Positions 1-12,576 are shown, counted from the stretch's first letter. The stretch is 64,000 nucleotides of DNA from Gnetum montanum (GCA_015680685.1 MNCI01006653.1:1-64000), one strand, 5' to 3'. Translations and numbers: made by a program. The notes: generated from the letters alone by a model not told the origin.

Positions 1-1379
1 TGGGTGTGACATGTGTTAATATGAATATTTCAAGGGATGTTGCCCCGTACTATCATACTTACAAGAATTTATGATGTGATCTATAAATCCTAGATTGGTA
101 AAATAGCAAGCATCCATGAGGTTTTCTTATCCATAAGGCAACTATTGGTAGCAATTCTACCAAAAAGCATACTATCCGAGTGGAGTGCCAAGTTAACCTC
201 AAGAATAGTACTAGTAGTGGCAACACCCACAGTTATGGGGGATGCCACCTTGAAGGTAGCAGTACCCTTATCACCAAGCTAATCCTTATGGGTACTACAT
301 TCAGAAACTAGTCTCTTCACATGAATCTTCTAGTCATGCTTCCTTTCCACACCACTACTACCCTCTAAAGTACTATAGAGCACCTTCTCAAACAATGGAG
401 TCTCTATTTTCTTTCTATCCTCCTTAACATTTTTCCATCCCAACACCACCACCATCAACTACTTTACCACATGCTCCATCCATGCAAGGTGAAATACCTA
501 CCTAGCCACATCAAAGAAATGCTAAAAGGGCCATGAACTTGCAGTTAACTCCTCAACCTAGTGGTCCTAAATTTAAACCTTGCAAGAGGCCATTCTTCAA
601 AACCAATAGCTCACGAAGCCCTTGAAAACACCTATAGTTGTCAAACTTTCTACCTCAACCTCTAAAATCCCTATTCAGTAGCCTTCAAATCAAAGTGTCT
701 TACAATTATACATTGTCATGTTGACCCATGTAGTCATAGATTGGATCAAGGTTGGTCATCTTCCTAGAAAGATATCTACTCTTAGGAGTCCTCTTATCTA
801 CTTACATATCACCGAAAATGAACTTTGTAAGGCTCTTTTGGATTCAAGTTTGGGAGTTAACTTAATTTCACAATAGATGTACAAAGCTTGGAACCTACCT
901 TCTTTCAAAAAGACCAACATCAAACAGGAGCTAGTAAACAAATCCATCACTATTCCTTTAGGATTGCTGAAGCACATCATGATCATCATTTGTGTGTGGT
1001 CCTATCCTACCTTTTTGGTGATCCATGTGAATAATTGCAAAGGCAACTTCCATATCATCATGGGAAAAGCATGACTAAGCATCATTGATGTAAGGTTGGG
1101 GATTCAAGACATTTTCTTAGAGATTTCCAAGGACAATAAATCTAGAAAGATTAAGAAGAAGAGAATTCTAGGCATCACATATAGTGACACATGTGTAAAT
1201 ACTGTGGATCATCAAAGATACATCACTTCATGCATGTAATTAGTGTTTAGAGGTGATGGAAATTGAAAGGTTCTTATACATGACAACCACTAAATAGGAG
1301 GGTACCCTGTGACAAAAAATAGATAATGGGTCAAATAAAAAATATGCATGGGATCCACTAAGAGCCTCACTAGCTCCTA

Positions 1380-2034
1380 TGTTGAATGCATGGATAAGTT
1401 AGAGTAGTTCCATCACCAACTCTCTGATGTGCAAAGTGAAATCAATTGGGGAGAGTTGAAGATCCTTAAAACTTTCAAGCAAGAACCCCTTGAGTTAAAG
1501 GCTCTACCACCTGGAATGAAATATACATTTCTAAATAATTGCAAGTTGGTAATTCTCAATGTCACAGTTGCTCTTGAACAAGAAAAGAAATTATTAGAGG
1601 TTGTGAAAAAATGGCCAACAACCTTCTTCTAGTCATATCATGAGCTAATGAGAATTGATCCTAGGAAATGCTAGTACAAAATCTACATAGACACTTTCAT
1701 CAAACAAAAGAGGTAGCCGTAAAGACACTTAAACCTAAAACTCAAGCAAATTATCAAGGAGAAGACTAAACAACTCCTCAAGGATAGGTTCATTTACTCC
1801 ATTGCAGATAGTGAATGGGTTAGGCCACTTGTTATTGTACCAAAGAAAGGAGGAAAGTGGAGAGTCTGTATAGACTTTTGGCTGAACATGGCAACCTACA
1901 AAGACCACTTTACATCATCATTTTTAAAATAAGTACTAGATACCATTGTGGTGTTTTGTTACTGTAGCTTTCAGGATGGTTATAGTGGCTATAACGAAAT
2001 AAAAACTAAACTAGAGGAATAGGCCAAGGTCAAA
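1380..2034 (+). pseudogene. Athila/Tat-like pol fragment: linker plus N-terminal RT
   Basis: A 67-codon open stretch (1429-1632) encodes the region between protease and RT, with the lineage pattern L-E-L-K-x-L-P-x-G-M-K-Y followed by E-x-E-K-K-L-L-E-V. Farther on, 1740-1990 reads an RT N-terminus with D-S-E-W-V-R-P-L-V-I-V-P-K-K-G-G-K-W-R-V and then C-I-D-F, the usual finger-domain motifs. Several in-frame stops interrupt it. The RT breaks off just after the G-Y-S-G-Y-N motif, before the catalytic Y-x-D-D box, and the sequence switches to the 3' ORF near 2034. This is a relic of a replication enzyme and is not functional. Confidence 0.75.
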
Positions 2035-2600
2035 ATTCGAGAAGCAAGTGGCTAGCTTGTACCTTCTTTATGAGGCCAAGTTCAAGCACCACAAGGATGC
2101 CAATTAGAAGTTGGAAATAGCTAATGATGAGCTTGAAGTTCTCCAAGGCCATTTCTAAGATAAATAATTAATTGGTAATAACTTGGCCAAAAGGATGAAT
2201 GACTACCAAAAATTGTAGAACATAGTAAAGAAATTCAATGTTGAATATAAATAATTTACAGCATATTTTGTCAACATTAAGGAGCTATTCTATGCAATGT
2301 CTTGTCTTTGGGATATCCTCTTACTAGCCCACATTAGTGAAGCCACGTGAACTATGTATGATCCATGGAGTAAGGAAGGAAAGATGAAAGCATTACTAGA
2401 TGCTTTCCATTTTCCATTAGAAGCAAAATCTTGAGTATGATAGCCTTAGACTTAGCCTCCATCACCATAACCATTAGCACCAGATGTTGGTGTAGCTTCT
2501 TTAGCATCCTAAGAGCCTCCACCTCCTAGCACTATTTGATCTCCACTTCATCTTTGGCAATCAAAGGATTCCTACTGTCCATTTATTTGATGAAAATAAA
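2035..2600 (+). pseudogene. Relic of the Athila-family 3' accessory (coiled-coil) ORF
   Basis: The translated frame carries L-W-D-I-L and D-P-W-S-K-E-G-K-M-K-A-L-L, which align with the L-W-E-V-L and G-P-W-T-K-E-E-K-L-Q-A-I-L segment of the minus-strand ORF at 9010-9309 in NA-1. It is therefore the C-terminal part of the same accessory protein, here on the plus strand just before the LTR. A Pro/Ala-rich tail follows (2440-2540). Multiple stops show it is dead. Function is unknown. Position after pol corresponds to the envelope-like ORF slot of Athila elements, but no membrane segment is visible. Confidence 0.65.
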
Positions 2601-2639
2601 GACAAGATTCTTGAAATTCCTTGAAGCACTTAATAATAG

Positions 2640-2980
2640 GTTAGTGTTTCCTTTCATGTGCCTTATTACTTATGCATTCTACATTTTTTTCCTTAATTAA
2701 TTAATGCACTTAATAATAATACATAAGTATGAGCACCTTGAACATACCATTAACACTTGATAATCCTAGTGGTTTTATTGCTTGGTTCACCCATTAGTCT
2801 AACACTTGGTAATCTAATAGTATTTATAATGAGTTCAGGATGTGCATAGAAAGTGGATCCAAATTCTTATGTTAGGGTAGTTAGATTATGAAATTAGCAA
2901 AATTTGACTAAATCACTAATGCAGCACTTGTGATTTGTATGGTTGGGCATGGGAACTACTTTTTTCTCATCACTCACTTA
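2640..2980 (+). repeat. Partial LTR of GYP-6 (3' LTR)
   Basis: This stretch shares an ordered set of blocks with the LTR at about 55080-55525: an 'acttggt-aat-c' repeat region, then a block reading ttgtatggttgggcatggga at 2936-2955, followed by a degenerate 'ctcatcactca' end. It is in the orientation expected for the 3' LTR of GYP-6. The U3 part (TATA box and repeats) is not recognisable, so the LTR is internally deleted or highly diverged. Confidence 0.55.
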
Positions 2981-3971
2981 TAATGTTGAGCCACCAATAA
3001 TTTTCAAGAAGGTCCTTTCCATAGCAAGCACTTACCCTTTTTTTCCTTAAAAATCTCATCAATGAGACATCCAGATATTTTCAACAACTAGTGTAGCATC
3101 AACACCAAATGTTAATCCACTCCTCAAATGTCAAAACCTCAATTTCTGCTTCATCTTGATCAACTTCTGACAATTGATTAGGATGGATTAGACATGGAAA
3201 AAGAGATAGAAATGAAGAATTATTAGGATAAGAGATAGAGAAGGGAAATGTAGCATCACCAAATCCTAGTCAAGAATTCAATTATCTCATAAGAGAATAT
3301 GAGAATTTATTATTACATTTTCATTCAATGAGGATAGTTTTACAAGTTTCCATTTAGATGCACATGGTTACAAAACCATTGCTTTTATCATATATACTTT
3401 ATTGTTCCACAGTTTAACCATTGATGATGTTAGTTGAAAGTGAACTATTGTAATCATCTAGAACTTTATGGATCTAATTTTGTTCCTTTTTATTCTACAT
3501 ATATGCAAGGTAGGTTTTTGAATTTGATGTTATTGGAAATTACTCACTAATTCCTCTAGCCATACTAAGCATTAAATTTGCACATTTATCCAAAGTTAGG
3601 TTTTGATATTTTTGATTAGGAATTAATCATAAGAAATACTTGCTTTTACCAGAGATCTCTTGGAGAATTGATTATAAGCCTTCAAGCCACTAGGGAAAGG
3701 GTATAGAAATGAATAATAATCATGGATTTTGTGCCTCTTTAATCTCTTATGTAATCCACCAAGCTAGTTAAGCACATAGATTATCTTACATAGATGGTAA
3801 ACTACCAACTTGTGGTCCATATGATCAAATCTCATTCTTACTATGCTCAATGGAAAGAAACGAAAGGAAGATATAGCTTGGAATGGTAACAATACCAATT
3901 TATATGAGCTTATCATATGAATGAGCACCTATTTAACTAATCTCCTTAACCTCTTCTTCTTACTTACATTT
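2981..3971. other. AT-rich stretch, nothing recognised
   Basis: No reading frame, RNA gene or repeat boundary could be supported. The composition resembles the flanking decayed transposons. Confidence 0.5.
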
Positions 3972-4690
3972 ATTATAGTTTGATTTTACATCACTTTAAA
4001 AATCTAATTATCTAGGAATCTTATCATTGAGAATGTAATTGAATGATTAATCAACTTTATATTTTCATAGGTGATTGTAGAAGTAGATAGATATATTTAA
4101 AAGTGTTATAATATAGGATAATTATAATTTTTTGTCTTACTTAAAAGACTTTAGTCATCTTAACCTAGCTTCAAATAGTATGAACTTTGCATATAACCTC
4201 ACTACTCTTATTTATAGCTTCTTATTAGAAAAATGTAGCCTTCTAGGTTATTTTCCCTTTCTATGAAGAAAATTTCATTAGGCTTATGACTAACACTTTG
4301 GTAGACCTTTTCTTTCTATTAAGAAAATTAAATCTTCACTCACTCAATCTACTTAGTACCTTCACTTCCTTAATAAAGAATACTCATATATCATCTTCAA
4401 CCTTTATATCTACAACGATTTAAAATTATCATGAATGTCCCTGATCATAACTGTATGGACTATTAGTATCCATGTCTTTACCTTTTTCTTATTTTTACAT
4501 TTTTTTTGTTATATTTCTATTCATATTTTTTCTTACATCTCTTATTTGTACACTTACATATCATATAACTACTCTTGCTTATGATTTATCTGATAGAAGA
4601 CTTGTAATGTTACATGCTTACAAATCATAATATTTTGTAAAATTAGTTATGAAACTAATGATTATACAACCTTAGTTGATTTAAGGTTCA
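3972..4690 (-). repeat. COP-5 3' LTR
   Basis: It aligns with 6627-7381 over its whole length with many substitutions and small indels. Shared blocks include the start region near 'ctaatta' (4004), 'atactcatayatcatctt' (about 4380) and the end 'gatttaaggttca' (4678-4690). The left edge is inferred by offset from the better-defined right copy. Confidence 0.6.
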
Positions 4691-6626
4691 ACAATCTATT
4701 TCAATAATTACTTAGCTTTGTTTGACATTTAATCAAAAAATTAATGTGTTATAAAACTACAATATTTGAATTAATCATGAAGCATCATACACATGTGAGT
4801 AAATTCCCCTTCACTCACAAATTGATAGATGATAAATGAAAAGAATGATTAAATTTGACACATACTAAAATCATGGTCTATCTATTATTATCATGTTTAA
4901 GAGACAACATCACATCATAGATTTCCAACTTGGGGAATTTTAAGAGTTTCATCCAATTCCTTCAAAGCATCGCTAGTTGGAGATATATGTGGTACTAGAT
5001 ATTATTCATGTGGTGGGGATGATAGTTTTATTGTTTGCTATGTTGTAATGGGGAATTTTGATCCTTTTTATGATGCTACATATAAACATGATGGTGGTAG
5101 TGGATTATTCTAAATATCCCAAATAATCTTTGCAATCATAACATCTATAAAGATTCAAAATACAATACAAATTCTTTAGAACATTCAATTGAATTAATGT
5201 TCAATGATCTAAATAATCGATGCAATTGTATATTTTGAATATTGAATGAATAGGCTTCTTGAAAGTATCAACATTAGTATAAACCATTATCCTATTATCC
5301 TAAAATATCTATTTTAACAAAAAGGTTATAGACTAACAAAGTCATAGTCAAACTACATGCATCCATGAAGGATAGATAATCATTTTTATCATTAAATAAA
5401 TTTCTAAAAATTTCTTCATTAATAGGAACATGCATAGATATACCTTCATGGTAGATTTGTAATATGGTATCATTGTGCAACTAAATGATCCTAATCATTT
5501 GTACATTTGAGATTAGTTGTGAAGATGGAAGGTTGAGTATTGCATATTCATCAATCCCCACTACTATAAGTTACTCTTGAATTTCAAGGTCTCTTATGAT
5601 AATTCCAGCTAAAAAATTATGGAACATTCAATCTTAAATAGTCCTCTCAATGGATGAATAGGGGGAGGTGCAAATGCTTCTTTTGCTAAAAGAATAGTCT
5701 CAAAATTATGCTTCAATTATACATTCATTTTTCTTATAAACTTAAATTCAAGAGATAAAGGATCTACAAGAGGATTTCATGCAGAAATATGGTTGTAAAT
5801 TTTTTCCCTAATTTTCCTCTCGATTACTTGCACATGTTTGTTAAAATTTAATTTTGGATTATTACTTTCTATAGATGACATCCTTTTTATATTTATAGTT
5901 ATCTTGAAATGCAAATGATTTTAAAGATTAAAATATCTTAAAATAGACTCAATGACAATTACTAAAATTACTTAAAGAGAAATGAACTCAATTTAATTCA
6001 TTTAAAAGATATTTATATCACAATGGATCTAACATGATAAATTAGGGCAATGGGAAATTGGTTAAGGAAATTTACTATTTAACCTACATCATGTATTTCA
6101 AGCTTATTCTTTGGTCATTGATAATGTTTACAAGGTTAAACATTACCTTAATACTACAACTATCTTTGTTAATTTGGGTTGTTTTGTTGTATTTTCATAG
6201 AATTCTCTATATTTCATATGAGATTATAGAGAACATCCAATATTTCTTTTATCGTTTATAGCATGTACATAATATACTCTAGGCAATGCTTTGAAAGTGG
6301 ACTTTATCTTTGATTATTTGAACGAAATATAATTTCTATAAGATATTAGAGTGCTTCATTGAACATAGTTCTTGAACACATTAATTTCTCATGAATACTT
6401 TTCATCTTTTACAAATTTTCTTTCCATCATTTTTTTCTTTTTTACAAATGATCTTATTACTTGCCTTGATCTATAAATAGGATTTATAATTATCTTTCTT
6501 AGTAATTTCCTCTAGTTAGGTACCATTGTACTAGTTTACTACCTTTTTCAAAAGAACTTCTTGTTTAACTATCAATTAGTTTGGTTTCATGCCATAACTT
6601 ATAACCATAATTTTTCCTAGATACCA
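4691..6626 (-). other. COP-5 interior, unidentified
   Basis: No protease, integrase, RT or RNase H motif was found. Around 5880 to 5620 on the minus strand a short open region starts M-S-S-I-E-S-N-N-P-K and a 61-codon frame lies at 5295-5480. Neither resembles a family I recognise. They may be remnants of a gag or of a captured sequence. Confidence 0.35.
6616..6626 (-). other. COP-5 primer binding site, tRNA-iMet type
   Basis: The minus strand reads TGGTATCTAGG directly after the LTR end CTAACA. The canonical plant initiator-Met primer site begins TGGTATCAGAG, so 9 of 11 positions match. Confidence 0.6.
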
Positions 6627-7381
6627 TGTTAGATTTATTTTTATGTCACATAGACAACTCTAATTACCCAATAATCTTATGGTAGGAAATGTAACTAAAT
6701 GATTAACCAAGTTAATATTTTTATAGCTAATTATAGAAGTAAGAAAATATATTTAAGAGTGCAAAATATTCAATATGTGTTATGAATTAATTATTGTATA
6801 ATAATCATAATTATTGATCCTACATAAGATACCTTAGTCATTCTTAGCTAACTTCAAACTATATGAACTTGTTTACGACTTTACTGCACTACTTCATGTC
6901 TTCTTCTCACTTTAATGTAGCTTCTCAAGTGATCTTCTCTTCTTATTAAGGAAACTACATTAGCCTTATAATTATCACTTTAATGAACCTTTTATTCCTA
7001 TAAAGGAAACTAGATCTTAACTTACTTCTATGTTTACTTGGTACCTTTACTTATCTTGTAAAGGATACTCATACATCATCTTTAATCTTAAGATCTATGA
7101 TGATTTGGAATTTGTTTGACCTTCATTGATTGTAACTACATGAACTATTAGTGGCGATGTCTTTACCTTTTGTTTCTCTTACTTTTTTCCCCTATTATTT
7201 CATTTCTATTTGTATTCTTTTTATTACATCTTTCTTTGTACACAGAAACATTTTAGCACTACTCTTCTTACAATATATCTTATAGAAGAGTTATAATGTT
7301 TCATATCTTATGAATCATGATATTTTATTAGAATTAAGTATGAAAATAATGATTGTATAAGGTTATCTGATTTAAGGTTCA
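6627..7381 (-). repeat. COP-5 5' LTR
   Basis: This is the upstream LTR in element orientation. On the minus strand it begins TGAACCTTAAATC and ends CTAACA, giving TG...CA termini. Divergence from the 3' LTR is clearly high by eye, so the insertion is old. Confidence 0.6.
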
Positions 7382-8364
7382 TCATTATTTCGTTTTTAAT
7401 TTCATGTTTTTTATTTAAAATTAAGAAAATATTTCATTAGAAATATTTTTTCTTGAAAGATGAGTTGATAATGCTAGATCATCATTTAGAATATATAACT
7501 CCAACTTGATGAAATTATAGCTCATACCCAAACTTGATGTGGCATGCATATATTCATGTTGATAAAAACCTCTTCTAATTAATGTAGTTAGATAAGAAAG
7601 CACAAATAGAATTACCCAAGCTCATCAATTAAGATCCATTGTAGTGGTTATGAGGATCCTTGATAGTACATCCTTTCTTGAGCAGTAACCAAGCACTCCA
7701 TTTAGGGTTTCAAAGCTCATACCATAAATTATGTGTCCATCAAACCTTCCTGTGTGTCCAATAGTAATAGATTTTCTACTTGTGATACAATATCTAGCTT
7801 CTCACTAAATGATGGTTCACTAATGATGGTAAGAGAAAAATGGATGGATAATGTTATAGCCCAAGATTTTGCAAGGTTCAGTTATTTAATTTAATACATA
7901 TGGTTAATTCATTAATGCTGCCAAATGCATTTCAATGAATTAGCTCTAATATTCTTGGTTAAAGCATAGGATTACATTACTATCATTACTATTATTGTTG
8001 TTGTTGTCATTGTTACTAGTTTCCTACATAAGTGATTGCAATCAACTTACTAGTATGTTTTCTTAAAGTTTTGTATCCTTTATTTTACTATTGTTAGAGC
8101 TTAGTCATACATCTACTTTATACTTTATCATTAAATATTGAAATCCAATTATCTTAGGAAATTTTTCTTTGTTGGTTATCATGTCTTTACAAGTATTTGG
8201 CTATGCATATTTATTTTTTATGCACATTAATGCTTTATTATGCACATATAGTCATGCATCTTTTATTTTACTATGCACATGTTCTTATATAATACTCTTT
8301 TCATGAAGTAATTATTGACCTTGACCCTATCTAGACCATATCCCTTGTTAACCTTTATCATTAA
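7382..8364. other. AT-rich stretch, nothing recognised
   Basis: No supported gene or repeat. The missing left part of the NA-1 3' LTR should lie at its right edge but is not recognisable. Confidence 0.5.
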
Positions 8365-8845
8365 ACTATGACTACCATTGGGATTACCAAGCGCAAATCC
8401 TATGTACACCACTGGGATACCAAGTAATCACACTTAAATGCTTGTAATAAAGTCACACTCATTCCATGTTACTAGGAGTTTAAGGGTGAGAGGAACTAAT
8501 TAGGAAAGCATTAAATAACATTTAAATAAATAAATAAACAAAGTGAATGCTACAATGATGAAGTAATCTCAATGTTTATTGCCGATCATGTGTGTGTCCA
8601 AGTACATCACACTCAAATAAAGGATGTCGTACAATTCCATTAACCACACTTCGGGTAGACACTGGAAAATAATCTATCGCTAGAGGGATCAAACTGCCAG
8701 AGCTTTGCTACAATCTAACTCCTATATCTGAAACAAGGGAGAGTTACTTCTTATTTATAGACATTGTGATGGACTGCAATATCGCATACGTGATATCACA
8801 GGGGAAGACACGATATCGTAGTCCATGTGATATTGCATCCCATCA
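8365..8845 (-). repeat. NA-1 3' LTR, truncated
   Basis: The sequence matches the right half of the LTR at 16021-16868, from the block 'tgactaccattgggattacc' to the terminal CCCATCA at 8839-8845. It includes the TATA box and the GATATC palindrome array. The half that should lie to the left is missing or unrecognisable. Confidence 0.8.
8750..8845 (-). promoter_or_regulatory. LTR U3: TATA box with GATATC array
   Basis: The minus strand carries TATAAATAAG at 8759-8750. Upstream of it lie GATATC at 8792-8797 and 8812-8817, plus decayed forms (AATATC, GATATT). Layout equals that of the intact LTR at 16745-16868. Confidence 0.6.
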
Positions 8846-8870
8846 TACCCCCATGACTAAATAAAAACTT
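8846..8870 (-). other. NA-1 polypurine tract
   Basis: Reading the minus strand toward the LTR gives TTTAGTCATGGGGGTA and then the LTR start TGATGGG. The same string abuts the LTRs of NA-2 (25949) and NA-3 (62417). It is the expected plus-strand primer position. Confidence 0.65.
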
Positions 8871-9009
8871 GTCCTCAAGTTATAGCGATTACATAGTGGA
8901 TAGGCATGGGATTATTAGATGGAAAAAATGAAATCAAACAATGTCGTAGTGTGGGAAGAAAATAAAGATACAACACATAGAATATGTTACAATTACAAAA
9001 TTTTGGAAC

Positions 9010-11754
9010 TCATGTAGTTCCTAGTGGTGGTGGCTCCTCCATTGGTGCCTTTCCTTTGTCTTGTGCTCTAGGTTTTGAGGTTTGATGATGCTGAAGTATG
9101 GCTTGGAGCTTCTCCTCCTTAGTCCAAGGGCCTTGTGTCTTCCATGCTAATGTTTCAATGTTTGATGGAGTCAACACCTCCCACAGATAGGGTAGTTGCA
9201 GAAACATTTGGTTGGCCTTGACATACCAAGCCACGAACACCCATCGTTCCTCCTCGTAGGCTTTGGCTTTGTTCTTGTATTCGTGAAGGTCTGTTAGTAA
9301 TCGAGCCAAGTCGGTTGCAACATTTTTCTATCCTTGGTAGTTGGCTTTTACCACCTCAAGTTTAAAATTTGCAACATCTAGTTTTTCCAATAGCTTCTTG
9401 AATTTTGCAAATTCTGCTTCGTATATGATGTGGGTGGAAGCTACCTACTGCTTGAGCTCTGTTCTCGGGCACCCTACTATTAACATGGCAAGGTTGGCAT
9501 ATCTACAGTTGTCAAGTCCTAAATCTTCAAGTCCCAGTTCTTAACTTCCACTTAGTGGGTGAAGGCATATGTGTCCAACATGACTTGTCAATCAGTGTGT
9601 TCAGCACTAATAGTATTGATCTAAGCCTTGGTCATATGGATCTTCTTTTTAAGGATTTGTTTATACATCCCCACTTGATCATGGAAATTCTCCTTCAGCT
9701 TCTCGTGTTGTTTAGCCTCATTCTACCACGCGCTTATCTCAATTGTTGACTTTTGATGAATGACACGTACCTCCTCCATTGAGAGGGTTCAATTTTCCCT
9801 GGCTAAATGACTCACATCTTAGTTGACCTGGATAAATTGTTCTCGTAACTGATAAAAGTGTTCATTGAGAATATCTTTTTTTTCTCTACACTGTTCAACC
9901 GAAGGTTGTCAGCAACCAGCTACTTTTTTTCTTCTTCTAAGGCCTTGAGTATCTTAAGATGCACATGGGTTTGCACCTGTGATGCGGAGGCATCCCAAAA
10001 AGCCTTCTCCTTTTCATCTGCAACCCTTTTATTCTTTGTAATTAGCTTTGTTAGTTGCTCAATTCTAAATTTTTCTAGCTCATCTGTGGGAACAAACTAT
10101 AGAGGGTCCTGCTATGCTTCTTGTAAGGTTATGAGTTGCTCTTGTAGTTTCTACACTTCAACTTCAATATGCTTAGCCCTTACTTCTAATAAGATTAGCT
10201 TCCCCTTTATGGAAATGAGGTCTGATTGAATTTTTGTGACATCCTAAGGGATGTCAAATAAGGACATCATTACTTGTCATATTTGAAGCAATCTATCAAG
10301 TACATTCTCATGTTTCGTACTAGTCATTTAGGTTCTAGCCAGAGTTTGAGCATCCCGTGCTCCTGAGAGATCTGCTAGTGGCACAACATGTACATTGAAA
10401 GATTCTTTGATGTGGTCTACGACCACTTCTATAGCTCCCATGACATTTTGGTGTTGCATGACCACCATAGTGGCCCCTTCACTAGTCTCTAACTGCACCT
10501 GGAAAGATGTTGTGTTTCCTGAGATCTGTTGCGACCATCTACTTTCCCCTCCTCCTATTTGAATGGATACTTCACCCCTTATGTGATCTAATAAAACTAT
10601 AGGTTGTATGGCATCATCAATGACGTGGAAGAGGTTTGCATCATCATGACTTCCCCAATTGACCATCTCAGCAATGGTCCTAAGATGGCCCATCGACGTC
10701 TGTAATCTTACGACGACAGCAGTTGATCCTAGCCAATGCTAGGCCCTACTTCTTATTGTTGATTGGGACCTATGGCTAGAAGTTGACTAGGTCCAGCCAT
10801 TTGTTGCTCTTCTTGTTCTGGTCTCAACTCCTCACCAGTGCTTTTTCTTGGAGCTAGCACCTTTAGCAATTCAACATATGAAGTAGTTTTGGCTTTTCGG
10901 AGGATGCCATTGGTGTATCCCTAAATTCCAACATGTCGGCAAAGTTTTCTGATAAGACAAGGGAAAGGCAACGCCATCTTCCCTATCTTCCATTCTTTGA
11001 ACCACCTGAGGATCTCTGTCAAATATAGATGGGGTAGGTTAGCGTTAACCTTTCCCATCAACACTACACATCCTCTAGTCGCATACGTCAATATCCTTTT
11101 CAAGCCTTTTGTGGAGAAGAGGTGATATGTCCCAATTTTCAAATAAACTCTCTCTTTCGTCGTCAATTCACCAAATGCTTTATCTCTACCATAAGCCTTT
11201 TCCAACCAATCCTTTCACACATCAAGGTCTGAACAGGTGGATAACTGAGCAACCTAGGGCCCTATATTCAAAAGATTTAACACTTTTGAAATGGTTTACG
11301 CAGAGAAGTCAACTGTCACACCACAAATATTAACAGTGGTTCCTTGCTCCCTATTGTGCCAAAATTGGTACATCTCTCCTAGGTACCAGGCACTGCTTTT
11401 AGAGAGGATAGGCTAGAAGGGAGACCTTTTGAGGTGATCCCTAATGGCCTCAGAAGCGAACTCTGCAAAAGATTTGAAGTTTAACTCCACAATCACTATC
11501 GTGAATGTGGACTTCTCATGAATAGCCTGAACATAATCTTGGGGAAACATGAGTTGTTGTCCCTGTTCAGGTGCTGCAGTAGCTCCCCCTTCTACCAACA
11601 CGAACCATTTGGTAGGAGGTTCATCTTGATGGATGCTAAATGATTGCTCCTCCTATTCTACATGTTTTCCGAAGAGACCTTTCCTTCCACCTCTCTGAGA
11701 TCGTTTCTTGCCACCTTAAGCAGGACCCTACTATTGTGCACATTTTGAGGCCAT
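9010..11754 (-). pseudogene. 3' accessory ORF: plant-transposon-protein-like domain plus long coiled coil
   Basis: The frame starts at the ATG at 11754 (M-A-S-K-C-A) and runs to about 9010, near 900 codons. An early segment (11601-11413) has W-x-L-x-E-x-Y-Q-F-W-H-N just downstream. The segment at 11205-10921 ends L-P-F-P-C-L-I-R-K-L-C-R, which resembles the 'putative plant transposon protein' domain found in Athila-type ORFs. The next part (10693-10328) is open for 121 codons. The C-terminal half is rich in K, E, L and Q and reads as coiled coil. The frame shifts at least twice and has several stops. The domain name is from memory of its consensus and needs a profile search. Role unknown; the slot is that of Athila envelope-like ORFs. 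Confidence 0.6.
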
Positions 11755-12057
11755 CTGCAATCAGATGGGTCAAGCGTTAGTAACTACTTGCCTTTATTAA
11801 TGATATTATTTTATAACATGTGATCATGCCCGAAAGTTTGTAATAATGAGTCTTGTGACTTAGGTGTTTTCCATTTTTAATTTCCTAGTATTCCTAAGGA
11901 TTAAATGATTTTGAGACACAATTATTCTAAGTGTTATAGTTAATTACCCTAGATGATGTCCTTTGGGTGATGATAAATTTCAAAAAAGCTAGGCACTTTT
12001 CGGCAATTAAAAGCAAGTGTCACAGAATTGCAAGTTGCAGAGAAAAATTTCAAAAAC

Positions 12058-12071
12058 TCTCCCCTCCTCTC
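12058..12071 (-). other. Internal polypurine tract at the gap edge
   Basis: The minus strand reads GAGAGGAGGGGAGAG here, upstream of the 3' ORF. NA-2 has GGGGGAGGGG at the equivalent place (28681-28690). The flanking sequence is lost in the gap. Confidence 0.35.
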
Positions 12072-12576
12072 NNNNNNNNNNNNNNNNNNNNNNNNNNNNN
12101 NNNNNNNNNNNNNNNNNNNNNNNNNNNNNNNNNNNNNNNNNNNNNNNNNNNNNNNNNNNNNNNNNNNNNNNNNNNNNNNNNNNNNNNNNNNNNNNNNNNN
12201 NNNNNNNNNNNNNNNNNNNNNNNNNNNNNNNNNNNNNNNNNNNNNNNNNNNNNNNNNNNNNNNNNNNNNNNNNNNNNNNNNNNNNNNNNNNNNNNNNNNN
12301 NNNNNNNNNNNNNNNNNNNNNNNNNNNNNNNNNNNNNNNNNNNNNNNNNNNNNNNNNNNNNNNNNNNNNNNNNNNNNNNNNNNNNNNNNNNNNNNNNNNN
12401 NNNNNNNNNNNNNNNNNNNNNNNNNNNNNNNNNNNNNNNNNNNNNNNNNNNNNNNNNNNNNNNNNNNNNNNNNNNNNNNNNNNNNNNNNNNNNNNNNNNN
12501 NNNNNNNNNNNNNNNNNNNNNNNNNNNNNNNNNNNNNNNNNNNNNNNNNNNNNNNNNNNNNNNNNNNNNNNNNNNN
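12072..12576. other. Assembly gap (505 N)
   Basis: A run of undetermined bases. By alignment with NA-2 it covers the part of the spacer that holds the internal U3-like cassette there (28881-28970). Open frames spanning the gap are artefacts. Confidence 0.99.

Larger units (their letters stand above)
1..2980 (+). mobile_element. GYP-6: 3' half of an Athila/Tat-like Ty3/gypsy element
   Basis: The element enters from the left window edge. In order it shows a gag C-terminal Cys/His segment (first ~110 bases), a linker and RT (1380-2034), a 3' accessory ORF (2035-2600) and part of an LTR (about 2640-2980). Each part matches other elements here: the gag and RT parts match GYP-8 at 57390-59090, the 3' ORF matches the minus-strand ORF of NA-1, and the LTR tail matches 55080-55525. 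RT is joined directly to the 3' ORF, so RNase H and integrase are missing. Stops are frequent, so the copy is dead. The family call rests on the linker and RT motifs; the boundaries are approximate. Confidence 0.75.
3972..7381 (-). mobile_element. COP-5: short Copia-like LTR element
   Basis: Two direct repeats of about 720-755 bp (3972-4690 and 6627-7381) flank about 1.9 kb. Reading the minus strand, the right repeat ends in ...CTAACA and is followed at once by TGGTATCTAGG, close to the tRNA-iMet primer site TGGTATCAGAG used by most plant Copia elements. At the other end the minus strand reads AGATTGT then TGAACC, resembling the usual Copia polypurine junction. These two signs fix the orientation. 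No gag or pol motif is legible in the interior, so the copy is non-autonomous or badly decayed. The Copia assignment rests on the terminal signals only. Confidence 0.6.

Noticed and set aside
9341-10229. Plus-strand frames (67, 64 and 123 codons)
   Set aside because: They are shadows of the coiled-coil minus-strand ORF; the Ser/Phe/Leu-rich composition is that of antisense Lys/Glu codons.
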